A stretch of 64,000 nucleotides of DNA from Grammothele lineata (Eukaryota > Basidiomycota > Agaricomycetes > Polyporales > Polyporaceae). Below, one piece after another: positions 1 through 12,721 of this stretch (the first letter of the stretch is position 1; each line of letters begins with the position of its first letter). The notes under the pieces were generated by a model. The model was not told the DNA's origin, ran no database searches, and saw nothing but the letters and a program-made list of their open reading frames with translations. The position numbers were made by a program, and so were the translations under genes. The stretch covers positions 1 through 64,000 of the forward strand of contig NDFF03000094.1 of NCBI GenBank assembly GCA_002150815.3. Direction: 5' to 3'.

Positions 1-76
1 AGCGGGTGCGCTGGTGGGCCTACTAGTAGTTCATGTCGCGCTCAGCGGACGTCGCGGAGGGTCTCGCGCTGGATGA

Positions 77-301
77 TCAGCGTAACACGCCTTCAGAGTG
101 TGTGACAAAGGGCGCCAGGACACGAGTGGTCGCTTCGAGGCTCGCGAGTCGGAGCTCATGTTCGGTGATCTCGGGCATACGAAATGTGCCAGCCGTCGTA
201 TAGCGTTCTCTTCCCTTGTTCGTGATATATCCGGTAACTCTCCGTCCATGACATATTACCTCATCACAGGTTTCTGACATTGCCTTTTCGGTATAGTACA
301 A
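77..301 (-). CDS. possible short hypothetical protein or terminal exon
   Basis: A 74-codon minus-strand frame with stop near the window edge. It could also start at an internal Met (MSETCDEVICHGRR). The composition is mixed and not low-complexity, with an acidic-hydrophobic stretch near residues 43-60, so it may be the last exon of a longer gene. I recognise no domain. The neighbouring Hva1-like gene lies on the other strand with its own TATA box, so the two are not one transcript. It may be a chance frame. Confidence 0.25.
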   Translation of the reverse strand: MYYTEKAMSETCDEVICHGRRVTGYITNKGRERYTTAGTFRMPEITEHELRLASLEATTRVLAPFVTHSEGVLR

Positions 302-691
302 AAACTCTACCCCCGCTATCGTATTTTGGGAACGAGAACGCTATCGACGCCTGGTTCTAGGAGCCTGAGTGCGGATCTGCTTAAGACGCAAGAGACTCGC
401 TAACCGTTCGCTTCTCCCTCGGTATGGAGAGTTCTGACGTCAATATGAACTGCCGCGATATTGCTGCGACGTACACCCTGTGCCGAAATTTAGAGGGGTG
501 GTCTCGCCCGAACAGGATGGCCCGGAGGGTGCAAGGAATCGAATGGTAATTGCGTCATGCCCCCGACGGGCCTCTCTAGCGTACGGAAATGACGATGGCC
601 ACAGGGCCTCACCAAGCGAGCTCGACGTCAAGAGATGGCATTGACGCAGTTATGACCGCACAGGAGGACGGATCGGGGACCCGCGCGAGGC

Positions 692-699
692 GTATATAA
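692..699 (+). promoter_or_regulatory. TATA box of the Hva1-like gene
   Basis: The sequence cgtatataagg lies about 95-100 nt upstream of the ATG at 793. This is a usual position for a fungal TATA element with a short 5' UTR. The rest of 302-691 holds no gene I can support. Confidence 0.6.
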
Positions 700-792
700 G
701 GCGTTGGATTGGGCGGGGTTCGCCATCCAGCTCTTCCACGCTACTACATTGCCAACTCTTCCCATAACTCAACCCGTCTCATCTACAACACA

Positions 793-1206
793 ATGTCCAG
801 CTACCAGGTCCGTTGAATGTAGTGGCTCATATGTCTCCACTCTGACACACCATACAGCAAGGCGACAAGGTCGAGTACCGCCCGATCGGTGGTAGGTTTT
901 TTATGCCTCCAAGCCGTTCGACGTGCCTCATAGCCATTCAGGTGCCGCGGAGAACGTTGCGCACTCCACTGGAACCATCGAGAAAGTGTTCGAGGAGGAG
1001 GACGGCGTGAGTCGTCTTCTATTCAGTGAAATCGATCGACTCACCATTTCCGCCACCGCCAGTCCACCCGCTTCTCAATCAAGAACGACAACACGGGCAA
1101 GTCTACCAACTACCAGGTGCGCGCACATTTGGTAGACGATGCGGGTTACGCTCATTCGTTCTTGCAGGAGATGAACATTGTCCGCAAGATTGACGAGCGC
1201 GACTGA
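793..1206 (+). CDS. Hva1/Tudor-like small protein (DUF2945 type)
   Basis: Five short exons give a protein of about 68 residues. The first exon is only MSSYQ. It then reads QGDKVEYRPIGG, a loop with STGTIEKVFEEEDG, then STRFSIKNDNTGKSTNYQ and EMNIVRKIDERD before TGA. The GDxVxY start, the central glycine turn and the final Asn-Tyr-Gln-x-x-x-Ile strand match the small SH3/Tudor-like fold named for hypervirulence-associated protein 1 (Hva1_TUDOR). Members of this family are short, often found alone and mostly uncharacterised. A nuclear or cytosolic role in binding is inferred only from the fold. Introns run about 808-857, 895-948, 1007-1069 and 1116-1167 with GT/AG ends, and the frame stays open through every junction. 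A TATA box sits about 100 nt upstream. The toxin- or virulence-like name should not be read as function here. Confidence 0.8.
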
Positions 1207-1395
1207 GTGCAGCCGATTGAGGTTGTGTCATGAATTTGTACTTTGGCCTGTACTTGTAGCGTGAACGAATGTCGGATGGAAGTCTTGCGAAATACGAGTA
1301 TTTCATGGATAGGAATATTCTGCGTGCGCGAGATTCAACCTTAAAGGAAATAGTGGCATTCATTGCACTGGTAGCAGCATAGTTCTACATATGGT

Positions 1396-4300
1396 TCAGG
1401 CGGCGTGTCCCAATGCCCGGATCTCCTTGAGCTTCCGCGCAAAGGCTTCCCGACACTGATAATGGGTGACTTCCCCACTTTGCGGGTGTTAGCGATGGAC
1501 GTCATTCATACAAGAATGAACACTCACCGGGGAGCATGCACAGCTATGACACTGCCGCCGATCCGCTTCTGGCATTGTGGGCATCTGCAGACGGAAACGT
1601 CAGCCGCATGGCTTTGACATCTAAGGTATGCGTACGCACATCCTGCTCTCCGTTATTCGTACCCGCTTGGACTGCAGCACCATGAGTTTCCGCGCCACCT
1701 GCTCCTCGCGTGCCTTCTGCACATGGCGTACAACGCGTGTATCGAACAGTGGCGCTCGAAGGGCTTCCAGCAAAAATGCGCGCACGTCTTGTGCCGTAAC
1801 AAGCGGGGGAAGGAGTTGCAGAGTCGCAACGGGGTCCAGACGCGGGCTGTGGCGGCTGATGAGTTCGAGCGCGGGGGGGAGCAGCTCGGCAGGTGAAGGT
1901 GCAATAGACCCGGGAAGGAGGTAGATGCGAAGGAGCGTGAGGAACACGTCCGACGTCGGCGAATCCGGACGGTACACGCGTTTGCAATACTCTTCGGCCA
2001 TGAGGAAGTCCTGGAGACGGTATGCGTAGACCTCGAGTGCATTGTCATGTCTCCCGAGACGACCGAGGAGGATAGCCTTCGCTTCAAAAAGATCTACGGA
2101 ACGTCACGTCAAAGGAGATAACGAGGAATAATGTGGAGATGACATGCCTTCAGAGGGAAGCAATCCGAATAGACGATCAGCTGAGTAATAGTGCGTCGTG
2201 TCAATAAAGTGGAGGAGTTTCTCGTAGAATGTCCTCCTCATTGCTTCTTCGAAGTCAGTAACCGGCGTTGTAGTACCTAAGGTGAGCACACGTACCATCA
2301 TCGCCCCGTTTCTTCGCCACGATGGTCATGCGAAGATACAATTCGGCCAGACGGTCATGGTACTCTTGGGACGTCTCCCCACGTTCTGCAATCAGATACT
2401 CGATGAAACGGGCGCAGACGGCGGGGTCGATACGTTCCAGGAAATCCGTGACACGCTCCTTGGGTAGTTCTACTTCTTCGGAAGTGAATATCTGCATAAC
2501 TCTATCAGCACGGAATGATCAGACACACATCAGAATGCGATATACCTCGAAGGCAATGTCACGATCTTCTTCAAACACCCATCTGGCATGCTCGAATATC
2601 TGATCGAGATGCTCCGGCCCCAAGCGTTGGAGATAGTTCACGGTTGGCATGAGCTTGTCCCGCATGTCAATTTCCTTTTCGCTCAACCTGTTGACAGTGC
2701 GTCAAATGATACCCGGGGGTGACAAGTACACCGCATGGCACGCACTGACGAAGAAGGCCCAACGCCTTGCCGTGCATCTTCCTGCCGTTGTACAGATATA
2801 TCATCTCTTGATATTTCTACTCGCCCGACTAAGCAATCATACTTCCGAGGGAATGTCAAAAGAAAATGCACCTCCCGCTCACGTAGCAGTTCCTCGACCT
2901 CGGACACCTCGCACCAGCCTACACGGCATAGAGGACCAAGCAACCCCGGGCGAACGAGCAAGTACGACTTAAAGAGTGCGGTATCCACGATCTGAGCAAA
3001 GCGCACAAGCTCCTCAGGCGTGAGTGAGGCGAGCGGCGCACTCGGGAGGGCGAGTAGGTCCTCCTTAGACGTTGCGGAAAGATGCGGCATTTCGTGCGAT
3101 TGTGTGGGTGTGATGTGGAACGCGCTCAGCGCGCCTGCAATCTTGGGCCGGCGGTCGGATAGGTAGCGCATAAGCGTCTCGATAGAACGATGAAAGTTGT
3201 CTGCGGAGGATGAAGGTGAGTATTTACCCGGACCCAGACATGGGTAGGGCTTACCTGGCTTGGGAGGACGGCGGACGCTCCGAATTGAGGCAGCATCATC
3301 GTCCCTTGCGTTCAACACTAGGCCCTCCAACCCTGTTCTGAGGACATTACGAATGGAACCAGACGGTGTCGGGACTCTAGGCGGAGACTCCACACTTTGC
3401 GCGGTACCTTCAACTTCCTGCGCTTGATGCGAGGCGTCGTCCGATGTGTGAGGTGGCGTAGGAGGACGCTGGGGCTGGCTGGGCGGTGGACCACCGAACA
3501 AAGGTATCCACTGATCTCGAGGGATGGACAACCGCCCTGCGATGCTATCCGGGTATAGAGCAACGACTTTGGCGGGATTTATGTCGAGTTCGAGGAACGT
3601 GTTGATAGCATCATCGTACTTCGCGTTACAGAACTGGTCGACTGCCTGAAGCGACCGGATCTGCTTCTGCCGCTTCTCCTGCACAAAGAAAGGTCAGATA
3701 AACTGTGCTACCGGCCGGCTGGGAACTGACCTTATCGGAGATGAGGGCAGCATCGAGCGATTCTAGGAGTGAAAGGGCATCGGCATACGCTCCCCCTTCC
3801 ACGAGCTCGTCGATTTGCTGAATCCAAGGCTTGATACGGAAACACCATATCATACTCCCCGAAGCGGCTGCGGCAGTACGATCGGTAGGGGTAGTGATGA
3901 CGAAGAGAGGGGACTTTGAGACCGGAGAAGGACTGAGCAGTCGGACTATGTGTGCGGCCGCTGCGGGATTGGTATCGGAAGAGGTTGGAGGAAAGGGTAT
4001 AGTCTGCACTGCACGTAGAGATAATGATGAACGTATCTCGATTACGGGAGAAGGGACGAATGTCGACGTCGTCGCGGAATGACCACCTGGTACTTGAGAC
4101 GCGGGCACAGACCCTGACGGAAGGATGGAGAAGAGGTATGGCTTGACGATAGCTACGAGCGGGAGAGTTGATCAATGTTCGAAACTTCTCCATAAAACGT
4201 GCTGACCGAGCTCATCCGGCGGAGCTGGCCAGTCGATAGACTCGCTTCTGACCGACTTCCCTTCAGTGCCTATTACGAACCCGGTATCTGACAACGAAGT

Positions 4301-5332
4301 ATCAGCGTTGAGTCGCGGGTACTCAGGCGCCAGACTCACTATCTTTCGCGATGATAGCTTCGTCGTCCCGAATGTTGATGACGTTCGGTTTCGCCTTGGC
4401 TCCCAACCCCAACGTCATATAGCCCCCGAGGCCAGAAAGTGCGCCTATACCAATGCTGCTCCCAGAAGTCGCGGACGGAATGGGAGTAGTGACATCGACA
4501 GTAAGAGAAGTCTTCAACGATGTCAGACAATAATCTGAGGGGGTGTGCCCCCAGCAGAGCGTTTCACCATTCACAAACGCAATAGCCCTCGGGGAATGGG
4601 CTAGGGCGGTGATTTCCTGGAGGCTATCGGCAATTGGAATGCAAGAGAGTACAGAGCAACATACCTGAACGTCCTGAGGCTCTCCGTCCTTCCACGAGTA
4701 CAATACGATCTTCCGCCGGCATCCAACTGCTAGCCTCGTAACAACCGCGGGGACACTCATCCCCTTGCCTTTGCCTGGTGTGCCCGAGCTAGAGGGAACA
4801 TCGCCTTCTTCGCCAAGGTGCTCGACACATGTGTGAAGCGCGAAGCAGAGCGCACCCTTCGTCTTGACGAGCGGAGTAGGGGGCGAATAGGTCGGGTATG
4901 GAAAGAGGGTGAGCTGAGTCTCTGCGAACCCGGAGTTGAGTTTCGAGACACGGGATGGCGCATACAACGCACCTGAGAGGACAACCAGAGAGTTCACATC
5001 CTTGACGTATGCGATCTGGTCTATGCTCCGGCGGCAGAGTGACTTCTTCGTTTCTACGAGCTCGGCTGGATGTTCTACGGCAGCGCGTGGGTCACCGAAG
5101 TTGTGTGCTAGTAGGTAACAACTGACCAGAGGAATCCCCAAGAGTATACACGTGCAAATTTCCGGTGGAGGTGCCCACATACAGCTTGTCGCCTGGCGCG
5201 ATACCATGGATTTCCGTTGAGTAAACAGATGAGAATTACCCCGGAACTGGATGGCTTGCCTTGTACTGCTAGGGATTCCGCGCGCTCCTTGAAGCCCTCT
5301 AAGACCACTTCCGGTGCATTAAATGGGCCCAT
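1396..5332 (-). CDS. VPS39: Vps39/Vam6, HOPS complex subunit
   Basis: The protein has about 1,050 residues. It opens with MGPFNAPEVVLEGFKERAES and a citron-homology (beta-propeller) domain with short strands such as LYVGTSTGNLHVY. A clathrin-repeat-like helical solenoid follows (YDDAINTFLELDINPAKVV, then SLTPEELVRFAQIVDTALFK), and a C-terminal zinc-binding segment (CPQCQKRIGGSVIAVH ... CREAF). This order is that of Vam6/Vps39/TRAP1 proteins, which bind the Rab GTPase Ypt7 and tether membranes for fusion at the vacuole as part of HOPS. More than ten introns are needed. The first (5193-5259) has a GC donor, and only that choice keeps AVQG-DKLYVG in frame. The last exon ends GEVTHYQCREAFARK...GHAA, with TGA at 1396-1398. 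A proline/serine-rich linker occurs inside the solenoid at about 3230-3500. The gene lies tail-to-tail with the Hva1-like gene. Confidence 0.92.
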
Positions 5333-6093
5333 AGCGCAAGCGACGCAGGAACATGAACAAATACTAGAAGCAGGCGAGGAAAGGGCGCGAAGACAGTGGC
5401 GGGAGGGCTCGTGGCTGGAAGCCTGGAATGATACAGCTGACTGTATGACGACTTGACGAGTGCATTAGACGCCCAACTGCGGCCCGTCTTGCCGTTGACA
5501 GAGCACCGGGGATACCATTGAATTTCCACACATCGGATTTGAATTGGCAGGCAACACAGCACTAAATAGCGTGTTCATGCATTCGCATATATCGCATGAA
5601 CCTATGGTGCCGTTCTACATATGTTACAGGGCTGGGACAAAGGGAGAACTATGTGAATGTCGAAAGCTATGTACAGAGAGAGCATCGCGGAAAGCGGTCT
5701 ACCAAGTATCGACAGCAGAAGTCAGCTACGTACACGGGAGCGGGAGCGGGGAGTGCAGAGTAGATAGAGAATGTCAAGATGCGAGCAGGGATCGTTCGGG
5801 TCGTGAGTATGGGACATGAAATGGGGGCAAGCTACTTTCTACAGCGTTCCGTCGTTGGGGGCTATATATACAGTATAGATAAATGGCTGATGGGGGAATG
5901 GGGGTGCGTGGATGTGGGCTAGGTACACGTATGTTTCCATGATACAACAACAGTGGTTTTGGGTGGTATGCAATGTGTGGTGGTGATGCGAGGGTGTTCA
6001 GTCAGAGGGTGGGGGATGATCACGAGATGTGGGATGTGCAGCCGTACACGTACAACAGTAGAGAACACCTACAATGAGAGGACGACGCGCTTC
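5333..6093. other. intergenic: Vps39 promoter and downstream region of the ankyrin gene
   Basis: Both flanking genes are on the minus strand. Open frames here are short and unrelated to each other. A ctatatatacagtataga stretch near 5861-5878 is AT-rich and could serve as promoter or polyadenylation sequence. I see no gene. Confidence 0.5.
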
Positions 6094-9000
6094 CTACAGC
6101 GCCGCGTGCGGGTGCGACGCGCCTGCAGCGACGGCAGCGAGTGTCCGCCTGCGGAGCGTCCGGAGCGTGTCTTGCACGATTCGCAGCCACGTCATGGCCT
6201 TATCGACCTCGTCGAACGCGCCGTCCGTGCGCGCCTCAACGCGGCGCGTGAGTAGACGGCGGATCGTCCGCACGTCGTCGTCCTCGGTCTGCTCGATGAG
6301 CGTGTCCGCGAGCGAGACCATAGACGATCCAGCGGAGATGGAAGGCGAGGGCGAGCAGAGCAGCGAGTTGTCAGAGTCGCTGCCTGAGCGGGCGCGGGTC
6401 ATGGGGAAGGGAACAGGTTCGGAATCGTGCAATGCGGGAGGGATGGGGGACGTGAGAGCGGACATGAAGGGATCGTCGAGCTGGTCTTGCGATTGTGCAA
6501 GTTGTGAGCTCTCCAGTATGGTGCGGCGGTGCTAAAGCTACCGTCAGAACAATATAAGGATAGACAAGGAAACGGTTGCGTACTGCAATGATCGCCTTCA
6601 GCCGCCGCTCGGTCTGGGAAAGGAGGTTGTTGGCGAGCGCGAGGAACTGGTCCGCGTCATCCATACAGCCCTCGATGCAGGAGAGGTCCTTGCAAGCCGT
6701 CTGGATCACGTGGCGAACAATTGGCGACAGCTCGTCTGTGGGGGACAACGGCGGCTTCTCCTGGGCCGGCGCAAATGGCGATGCACGAGGTGACTGCTCG
6801 CCCGGCACGACAATCATAGTCTCGGTAACGGCATCAGGGAGCTCAAAGCGGAGCTTCTTGCGAAGCCATGCTTTGAGCTTTGCCGTAGTGTCCTTCTTCA
6901 TCGGAGAAGGCGATGCGGTCCGATTGGACTCTATCGACTGCTTGCTCGGTTTGTGGCTGAGTTCCTTCATGCTTGGGGAAAGCAGAGCGTTCAAGAACGA
7001 CGACGGCTTCTCCGAGGGGCGATCTGCAGCGGGCGCAGGCTCGTCCTCTTCCGCGATGGTCAAGTACGGGAGCTTCGCAGGGGAACCGTCCTTGCTTGTC
7101 CGCCGCCCGCTCTCGTCAGACGTACGCAGGTCAGACATTGACCGCCACTTCCGGCTAAGCGTCGACGACACCGCCGTCGCATCCGAGTCGCCCGAGTCCG
7201 TTGTGCGCCGCCGAGCGCGTTCGGTGCTGTCCCGGTGGTCCGAGAGCGTCGTACCAAGCATGTCCTCGAGCTCGCCGGTTGCGTTCTGCAGCAGCCCGTC
7301 GACCTCCTTGAAGCGCGAACGCGCGTCACGTAGGTCGCGCGCGGCCTCCTGCACGCGCATCTGCATCGCGTATACCCATGCCTCGCCAAGCCTTGAGGAC
7401 TCGTCGAGCATATCGTGCAGGCCCGCGAGCTCGAGCGCCCCAGCGGACGCAGATTCACGGCAGACCATGGTGAGGTTCTCAACGATGCGACGCGCGAGGA
7501 ACGCGGCATCGACGTCACCCATCGAGTCGGACTCGAGGCGCGCCGAGAGGGGCCCTCCGAGCGCAGGCGGACGCGAGGGCACGGTCATGAGGCTGGCGTA
7601 GGACGAAGTCGAGGTGGACGACACGGACGAGGGCCGGACGGTCCGGAAGGACGCGACGGAGTCGCAGCGCGCCGGCTCCGCGTCGGGCCCGAAGGCCGTC
7701 CGGAGCTCCGGGTGCGCGACGTCGAGCGGCGTCAGCCTGTCAGCGGCGTATCGTCAGCCGAAGAAAGTGAGAGTGAGGTCATGGGCGATGACGTACCCCC
7801 GCGCGTTCTTCATCTGCCGAACCGTTTTGTGGTTGTCGCATGCGAGCAGGGCGAGCAGCACTTCCGCGCTCTCGCCGTGCTCTGCCGCGATGTGGATACA
7901 CGTTTCGTCGTCCTCGTCGGTAGCAGCGAGGGGCGCGCGCAGCTCACGGACGAAATGGTAGACAAAGACATGCAGGTGTGCGGCCTCGGAGTGGTTGGAA
8001 GGGTCTTGAGCTTGCCGCGCCAGGCAGTGTAGTGGGGTGCCGTGTTTCGAGCTAGTGTACAGGCTGGTGTCCGCACCAGCAAGGAAGAGTGCGTCGAGGA
8101 TTTCCACCGACGGATTTACAGCACATACGCAGTAGTGCAGTGGACTCCATCCCTGGGAATCCAGGCGATTGACTAGTACAGATGTGCGATGGGAAGGCGG
8201 GAACAAGATCTGATATACAGCAGCCAAGTCGCCGGTGATGATTGCGTTGATCAGAGTGGCGGTCGATTGGGATAGGAGGGTTTCGGAAGGAGCGGGCCAG
8301 TGGGACAGGTCAATGGAAGACGAAGCGAAGGACTCGGCGTAGGCGGAATACGGATGAGGCAATGGATGCAGCTGTCGCTTATTACCGTTCTATTGTTGAA
8401 ATGCGTAAGCAGTCCGTCCTAGCAGCGCAAAGGGAAGCACCCACAAGGTACTCTCGTAACCTTTGCTTCCGCAACGAAGCCTCGCACAGCCAGAGCAGCT
8501 TCGGATGCCGGAGCGCGTGGTGTACTGCGGTTCGGTGGTGCGTATCTCTGAGGTCTGGCCTCGCGCCGTGTGCGAGCTGCGATTCACGATCGGCCCTCAG
8601 TTGCCGCGCTAACGCCATCGAAGTAAACACATACCAAATGAGAAGCGGCCTCTACCGCCCCGTCACGAGCGGTGTCTACTCCAGTATGAGAATACGGGTT
8701 TTATACACGAGTGGGCCGACTTACACATCAACGGAGTAACTCCGACCGAGTCCGATCCATCGACCGCGACAAGTCCTCGGCTCTCTTCCAACAAAATACG
8801 CACAATATCCGGTACGTTGAGCCACGCGGCGAGCCCGAGGGGCGTGACACCCCGCGCAGGCGCGTTGAGCGCGTACAAACTAGCCGCGTCGTTCTCGAGG
8901 AGCGTCCTGAGGACCTCTATCCGGCGCTGGAGCACGAACGACGCGTCGAACACGTCGACGTCCTCCCAGTTGCTGCGTCATACACGCGTCAGCGCGCACA

Positions 9001-9224
9001 CGACGCGTGATCAGGGAGACGGAGAGGACTCACCCGTCGCCGGCGATGGCGCATGCGAGCGCGGTGAGGCCGGTCGCGGCGTCGATCGCGTTCACGTCCG
9101 CGCCGCGCGCGAGCGCGTCGCGTACGCCTGCGGGATCCGCGTGTGCGGCCGACTCCAGGAAGGCCGCGTCGAGGGCTGCGCGTTCGGTGCGCCGTCTTGT
9201 TCGGGATTGTATGTGTGCCGCCAT
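6094..9224 (-). CDS. ankyrin-repeat protein with long disordered serine-rich region
   Basis: About 900 residues, starting MAAHIQSRTRRRTERAALDA. The first two thirds contain several ankyrin repeats: DALARGADVNAIDAATGLTA, then GVTPLGLAAWLNVPDIVRIL, RTAVHHALRHPKL, GWSPLHYCVCAVNPSVEIL, KHGTPLHCLARQAQ and ETCIHIAAEHGE. After LTPLDVAHPELR comes a disordered Ser/Arg/Asp-rich region. A helical segment follows (RRIVENLTMVCRESASAGAL; MQMRVQEAARDLRDARSRFK), then a basic stretch (KLKAWLRKKLRFELP), and further helices run to the stop at 6094. Ankyrin repeats bind partner proteins. I do not recognise the C-terminal half or a catalytic domain. The start at 9224 fits because frame-conserved exons follow it directly, and the DNA upstream is purine-rich like a 5' UTR. 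Several introns of about 60 nt interrupt the gene. Confidence 0.8.
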
Positions 9225-10321
9225 GGCAGGTCGCGTGAGGAAGCAGAGAGTGAGGGGGGAGGTCAAGAGAGTGGACGGGTGAAGGAGCAGTATCAGCAGA
9301 GGAGTTGCGGGGAGGTGGTACAAGTTGAGGCGAGGAAGTTGAACGGGAGCCGAACGGTGGGAAGAAGGCGCGGAAAAGTGGGTTGAGCGGGAGGGAGAGC
9401 GGGGATAGGAATGACGGGAGTTCGGGCACGGGGTCCGGTATAAGTAACGGAGGCGCGGGGCGTGGACACGAGGCGGGCAGCCACGCTGCATCAGAAGCGC
9501 ACAGACATCGGGGGTGTATCTTCCCTGTCCAGTCCCCTTCCAGCCTGCTCGATGCCTCGAGGCAGCGCTACCCGAAGCCTCATTCACGGAAGACGCGACG
9601 TCCTCTTCGCCGCCCATGGGACCGCATTTGTCCCGCCTTGGAAGAATGGGACGCCCCCGCCCGGATGGCGGCCAGCTCCAGTGCCCAAAGCCCGCCAAAC
9701 CGCCGCCAAACATCCTCAGGCGCCCTCACGCCGTCTTGTCCCTTCGCTTGATTCCGCCCCCCGTTCCGTCACACGTGTAGCACTTTACCTCTTGGCGCCT
9801 CCCTGCCCGCCTCGACGTCGGGACTCGGATTGGTGTCGGCCGTCATTTTGTTCCGCACCCCATTGTCCAGGGACCAAGAATTCATAGCCGATAATCGACT
9901 CTCAATAAACGATAATGAACTCGCTTGGGCACCTCTGACGCTCCGACTCGTCAGGACTTATAAAGCTGCTAGGTGCCCGGCCATGAAAGGCTGTGTTATG
10001 CTTTGCCAGATGTGAGACGTGAGGGGGGAGGGACAACGGAGATGATGGCCTATACGGAGCCGATGCTGTTAACAGTATGTATGTGTAGCGAGTGGGATAA
10101 CGACAACAAGAGGACATTCGGGCAACGGATGCATCACGGATAAAGGTGGGATGAGCTATACGATACATTGCAGAGGACGATAATACGGAGGTAATACGAG
10201 ATGTGTTTGAGAGTCCATGGAGGAGACAGGAGGCCAGGGCCACCGACGGATCATCGCCAGCGATCAAGCGTGGCCGGACATGAGTGCCGATATGTCCATC
10301 CGAAGCTTAGCGCGGCAAACT
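9225..10321. other. intergenic between ankyrin gene start and Mex67 end
   Basis: About 1.1 kb between two minus-strand genes. The part next to 9224 is pyrimidine-rich on the minus strand, as in fungal 5' UTRs. Proline/arginine-rich open frames on both strands at 9383-9890 overlap one another and show no domain or splice signals. I read this stretch as promoter plus Mex67 3' UTR. Confidence 0.45.
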
Positions 10322-12721
10322 TCAAGGCAGGAACGCGTCCGAGGGCAAATACGCGTCGGGTGGCAGGCTCGCCTTTCGAACAAAACGTAAAATAGGACAC
10401 GATCAGGGTCCCGCCTTCGACACGGATCAAAAGCGGCTAAGGCTCACCTTGACCTGCTCGAAATTCGCCATCGCCCTTTCGACATCCCACTCGTTATTCT
10501 TGAGACAATCTTCGGCGTACTGGAGGTTAAGGCGTGTACGTAGGATCACGTCTTGCATCAGCGCACGCTGGGATGATGGCTATGAAGCGAACGTTGTCAG
10601 CGAACCGTTTTGACAGATCCCAGTTTGTCATTCAAGATAATGTAGACATGCCGCAGTGACGAGCTGGAAGGGCTGATAACACTTACTAGGGGTGCGAGGG
10701 CTTGCTGAAGCCCAGGAGAAGGGACGAGGTCGCCAGCTTGTACGCGCAGCGGACCTGGGCGCCACGCGTCGGGCAAAGAGTACGCGCGGATGACCAACTG
10801 GTCGGAAAGCACGATGACATCCCAGCCACTTTGCTTCGCACTAATCCCACCAACGTTCAGGATTTCACATCACATCCCAGAACGGGATTAGACTCACCGT
10901 GATCCCTCGGGTGCGATAGCAAGGACGAATGACCGATCAAAAGACCGGATACCCTCAGACGGCACTATACCAGAAACACCGAAGTGAACGATACGTTGAT
11001 TAGCGACGTTACATATGCACGAGAGATCAACGCACGCTCAGCGAATTGGCCATGAACTGTGACGAGCAGATTCGTCTGGTCACCTTGTTGCACAGGGAAC
11101 GCATCGACGGAAAATTTCTCTGGAGAACCAGCTACGTCGTGTCGAGTGCCAGGCAAGTTTGCCATAGCATTGACGGCTTCCTGGTTTCCCAGATGTAGCG
11201 ACTGCGTCACCTTTTGGAGCCCGTTCATCCGACCAAGGTTCCTTGACCCTCCGTTACCGCCGCTTAACCACGGCACCCATTCGAGCTTGCGCTGGTTGGG
11301 GAACTCCTTGGATGAGTGGACGCCCACATTTCTGGCTCGGACGGGGATGGCGGTGTTTGCAGAGAAGGAAAAGGTGGCGTTAGGCGCATACGCATCAAGC
11401 AGCGCGCCTCTCTGATTGTCGAAGAGGGGGAAAAACCTCATAAAGAAGTTGCTGACGACAGAACCCTCGACACCAGTTATGAACGACGGTTCCATATTCC
11501 ACGCAAATGTCGATATTATGGAATGGGGTCGTGATGGGGCAGTCGTTGACGCGGACGGAGCGTCAAAACCTACTCTCGCCACGGGCTCCGTGTCGAGGAT
11601 CTCCAAGGAGGGGAATCTCCGCGCGATTTCGCTGAAGTCACGTCAGAGACAAGCACAAGGAGAAACAGTCAGGAACTCGCCTCTTGTACGTTGCTATCCG
11701 GTTGTTCTTATACTCCAATTCTCGGATGGGATTGCCGGTCAGGATCAGCTCTCGCAGTTTGGTCAAGCGCCCTCGTTTCCCAGAGATATAATCCATCTCT
11801 TTCCACCCTTGAAGCTTGTTGCCCTCCAGTGAAAGATTCTTCAGATCCGGCAGATAGTGGGCGAGGGAAGACATGATGCGGCCGGAAACAAGATCGTTGT
11901 GAGCGAGCGAGATGGTTTCAATCTAATGTCACATTGTAGATTGAGTGGAAATGCAAGCAGCTAACAAACAAGGAGTCGCACCTCGGGACGCAACTTGCTA
12001 GCAATCTTGAAAATCACTTGGGCCTCCTTCGTTGATGTATCAGAAGTTGGCGGTGTGAGTCGACGTTTCCTCAACCACTCGTCATCTTTCATGTGCTATT
12101 TGATATAAGTCTCCAGTATATGTGGCGCGAAGATACAAACTCACCTCGAGGTTGAGAAAGCGCGCCTCTGCGTTCCACCGTTTCGTTACCCATTGTTTCC
12201 ACAGGTCCACGACTTTCTCCGTCACAGGTCCACCGTTGAGTGAGATGGCATTTCTTCGGTTTCGTAGATTGCCGCCCTTGACGAGACTTTTGACCTGAGG
12301 ATCGCCAGCCGCTATGCGAGCTTGTAGCTGTGTTGTATGCGCACGAGAGAGCGATCATATGGGCAATGGAAGGGGATGAACCTCGTAAGCGTCGTGTTTG
12401 AGGACAATAGGGAAAAGAAACTCCTCCACAAGTCTTCGCCACAGGAGCTGCTCGTGTGCTAGAAGAATGTGAACAGAATCAAACATTTACCGATTGTGAG
12501 AGGATGGGCGCCGGTTTGCCCAGTACCGAGTCGACACCCCGCGGCTTATGCGGGTGGCGCGGCCGGGTTTGCTTCTGAACACCTTTGCGACCACCTGGCT
12601 TGTCCGAAAGGTCTCGCATCTTCGCGTCCTGGTCCAGGAGACCGGCTCTACGAAACGCGTTCGAGACGATTGTCCGTGCCCCCGGTGCTGGGGTCGGACT
12701 GGAGAATGCTGGTTGTGACAT
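10322..12721 (-). CDS. MEX67: Mex67/NXF-type mRNA export receptor
   Basis: About 620 residues. A basic, disordered N-terminus ([35 protein letters not shown]) is followed by an RNP-like region. Leucine-rich repeats come next ([38 protein letters not shown]), then an NTF2-like domain ([20 protein letters not shown] ... [15 protein letters not shown]). The end is a TAP-C/UBA-like domain ([20 protein letters not shown]). This is the domain order of Mex67/TAP, which with Mtr2 carries mRNPs through nuclear pores by binding FG nucleoporins. The last intron (gtgagcc...gaaag) is needed: after MANFEQVK it adds [16 protein letters not shown] and ends at 10322. Without splicing the frame stops seven codons later. 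The gene is divergent from the AT-hook protein gene across 651 bp. Confidence 0.92.

Noticed and set aside
6576..7601. 341-codon plus-strand open frame
   Set aside because: It is antisense to the ankyrin gene, Ser/Arg-rich, and has no domain. It arises from the GC-rich codon pattern of the real minus-strand gene.
9383..9890. overlapping plus-strand frames of 88-141 codons
   Set aside because: Three frames overlap in the same stretch with low-complexity Pro/Arg composition. No splice or domain support.
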